From a bacterium (GTDB taxonomy: Bacteria; Planctomycetota; B15-G4; JADJEK01): DNA of 14,808 nucleotides. The stretch spans positions 1 through 14,808 of the forward strand of contig JAUIEL010000072.1 in assembly GCA_030428825.1 (NCBI GenBank), given 5' to 3'. The notes beneath the pieces are model-generated. The model worked only from the letters and a program-made list of their open reading frames with translations. It ran no database searches and was not told the DNA's origin. The position numbers and the translations under genes are program-made. Positions 14,617 to 14,808 of the stretch are shown here, in pieces. Position 1 is the first letter of the stretch. Every line of letters begins with the position of its first letter.

Positions 14617-14808
14617 ATGACCCGTAGGAACCATCTCGTCCGCGCGGCGGCGAGTCTCGCCGTCGCCGTCCTCGCGGCCCCGGCGTTCGCCCAGGAGATG
14701 AAGTGCCCGGTCGCGGCGCTGCACACCGCGGTCGCCGCTCCGAACGACTCCGCCGAGGGCGGGCGGGACGCGATGTCGCCGTCCGACCCGATGGCGATCC
14801 GGGACTGG
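14617..14808 (+). CDS. exported protein, possibly catalase-peroxidase KatG, 3'-partial
   Basis: The ATG at 14617 is preceded by CAGGAGAGATC, a good ribosome-binding site. The first 26 residues are a Sec signal peptide (MTRRNHLVRAAASLAVAVLA, cleavage near AFA-QE). The mature part begins QEMKCPVAALH and reaches DAMSPSDPMAIRDW at the window edge. In KatG proteins the N-terminus commonly has 'KCPV/KCPF', a variable stretch, then 'NRDWWPNxLxLxxLHQ'; the visible sequence fits this pattern up to the first DW. The distal haem-site motifs that would prove it lie beyond the window. Most KatG proteins are cytoplasmic, so a signal peptide would mark a periplasmic type. If the downstream sequence is not KatG, this is an exported protein of unknown function. 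Confidence 0.5.
   Translation, partial: MTRRNHLVRAAASLAVAVLAAPAFAQEMKCPVAALHTAVAAPNDSAEGGRDAMSPSDPMAIRDW

Noticed and set aside
1..14808. CRISPR arrays, tRNA/rRNA genes, insertion sequences, prophage genes
   Set aside because: No regularly spaced repeats, cloverleaf sequences, transposase or integrase motifs were seen on either strand.

Overview
The window is a very GC-rich (about 70% by eye) bacterial segment with dense coding on both strands, short intergenic gaps and strong G/C third-position bias. Several traits point to a planctomycete-like heterotroph: ECF sigma factors paired with a zinc-finger/Ser-Thr-kinase protein, a secreted CHAT protease, FG-GAP/VCBS calcium-binding repeat proteins, and a recurring C-terminal beta-domain ending in a 'LQVLVxDPxAxxG' type signature. 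The phylum is an inference from gene content; no rRNA or other phylogenetic marker is present, and I see no tRNA, CRISPR array or insertion sequence.

Layout. 1-1338 (+) is the 3' part of an FG-GAP repeat protein. Convergent to it is a leftward block, 7167 to 1423 (-). It contains an ECF sigma factor, overlapping by ATGA a kinase whose frame breaks by one base just before its transmembrane helix and resumes as a COG4099-like hydrolase domain. A strong hairpin follows (4143-4198), then an 868-aa membrane-anchored protein of carboxypeptidase-regulatory-like beta-domains. At 7260-7619 (-) lies a truncated 3' remnant of another FG-GAP protein. A rightward operon, 7718-11438 (+), then encodes a second ECF sigma factor, a single-pass membrane protein in the anti-sigma position, and a secreted TPR-CHAT protease, all joined by ATGA overlaps. 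It ends in a large hairpin (11411-11464) shared with a convergent three-gene leftward operon (14090 to 11475, -) encoding three exported proteins: a six-Cys 126-aa protein, a 152-aa protein and a 555-aa VCBS/beta-propeller-like protein. After a divergent non-coding region of about 520 bp, a + strand gene starts at 14617 and runs off the window. It encodes a signal peptide followed by a sequence resembling the N-terminus of catalase-peroxidase KatG.

How the genes fit together. Two envelope-signalling modules sit back to back. Each pairs a cytoplasmic ECF sigma factor with a membrane-spanning partner carrying an extracytoplasmic domain: a kinase plus pseudo-hydrolase in one, a small beta-domain protein plus a secreted caspase-like protease in the other. 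The rest of the window is mostly exported or surface beta-rich proteins. The most notable observations are the hydrolase-like sensor domain that has lost its Ser and His catalytic residues, the single-base frame break joining it to the kinase, and the compact ECF/membrane protein/secreted CHAT operon.
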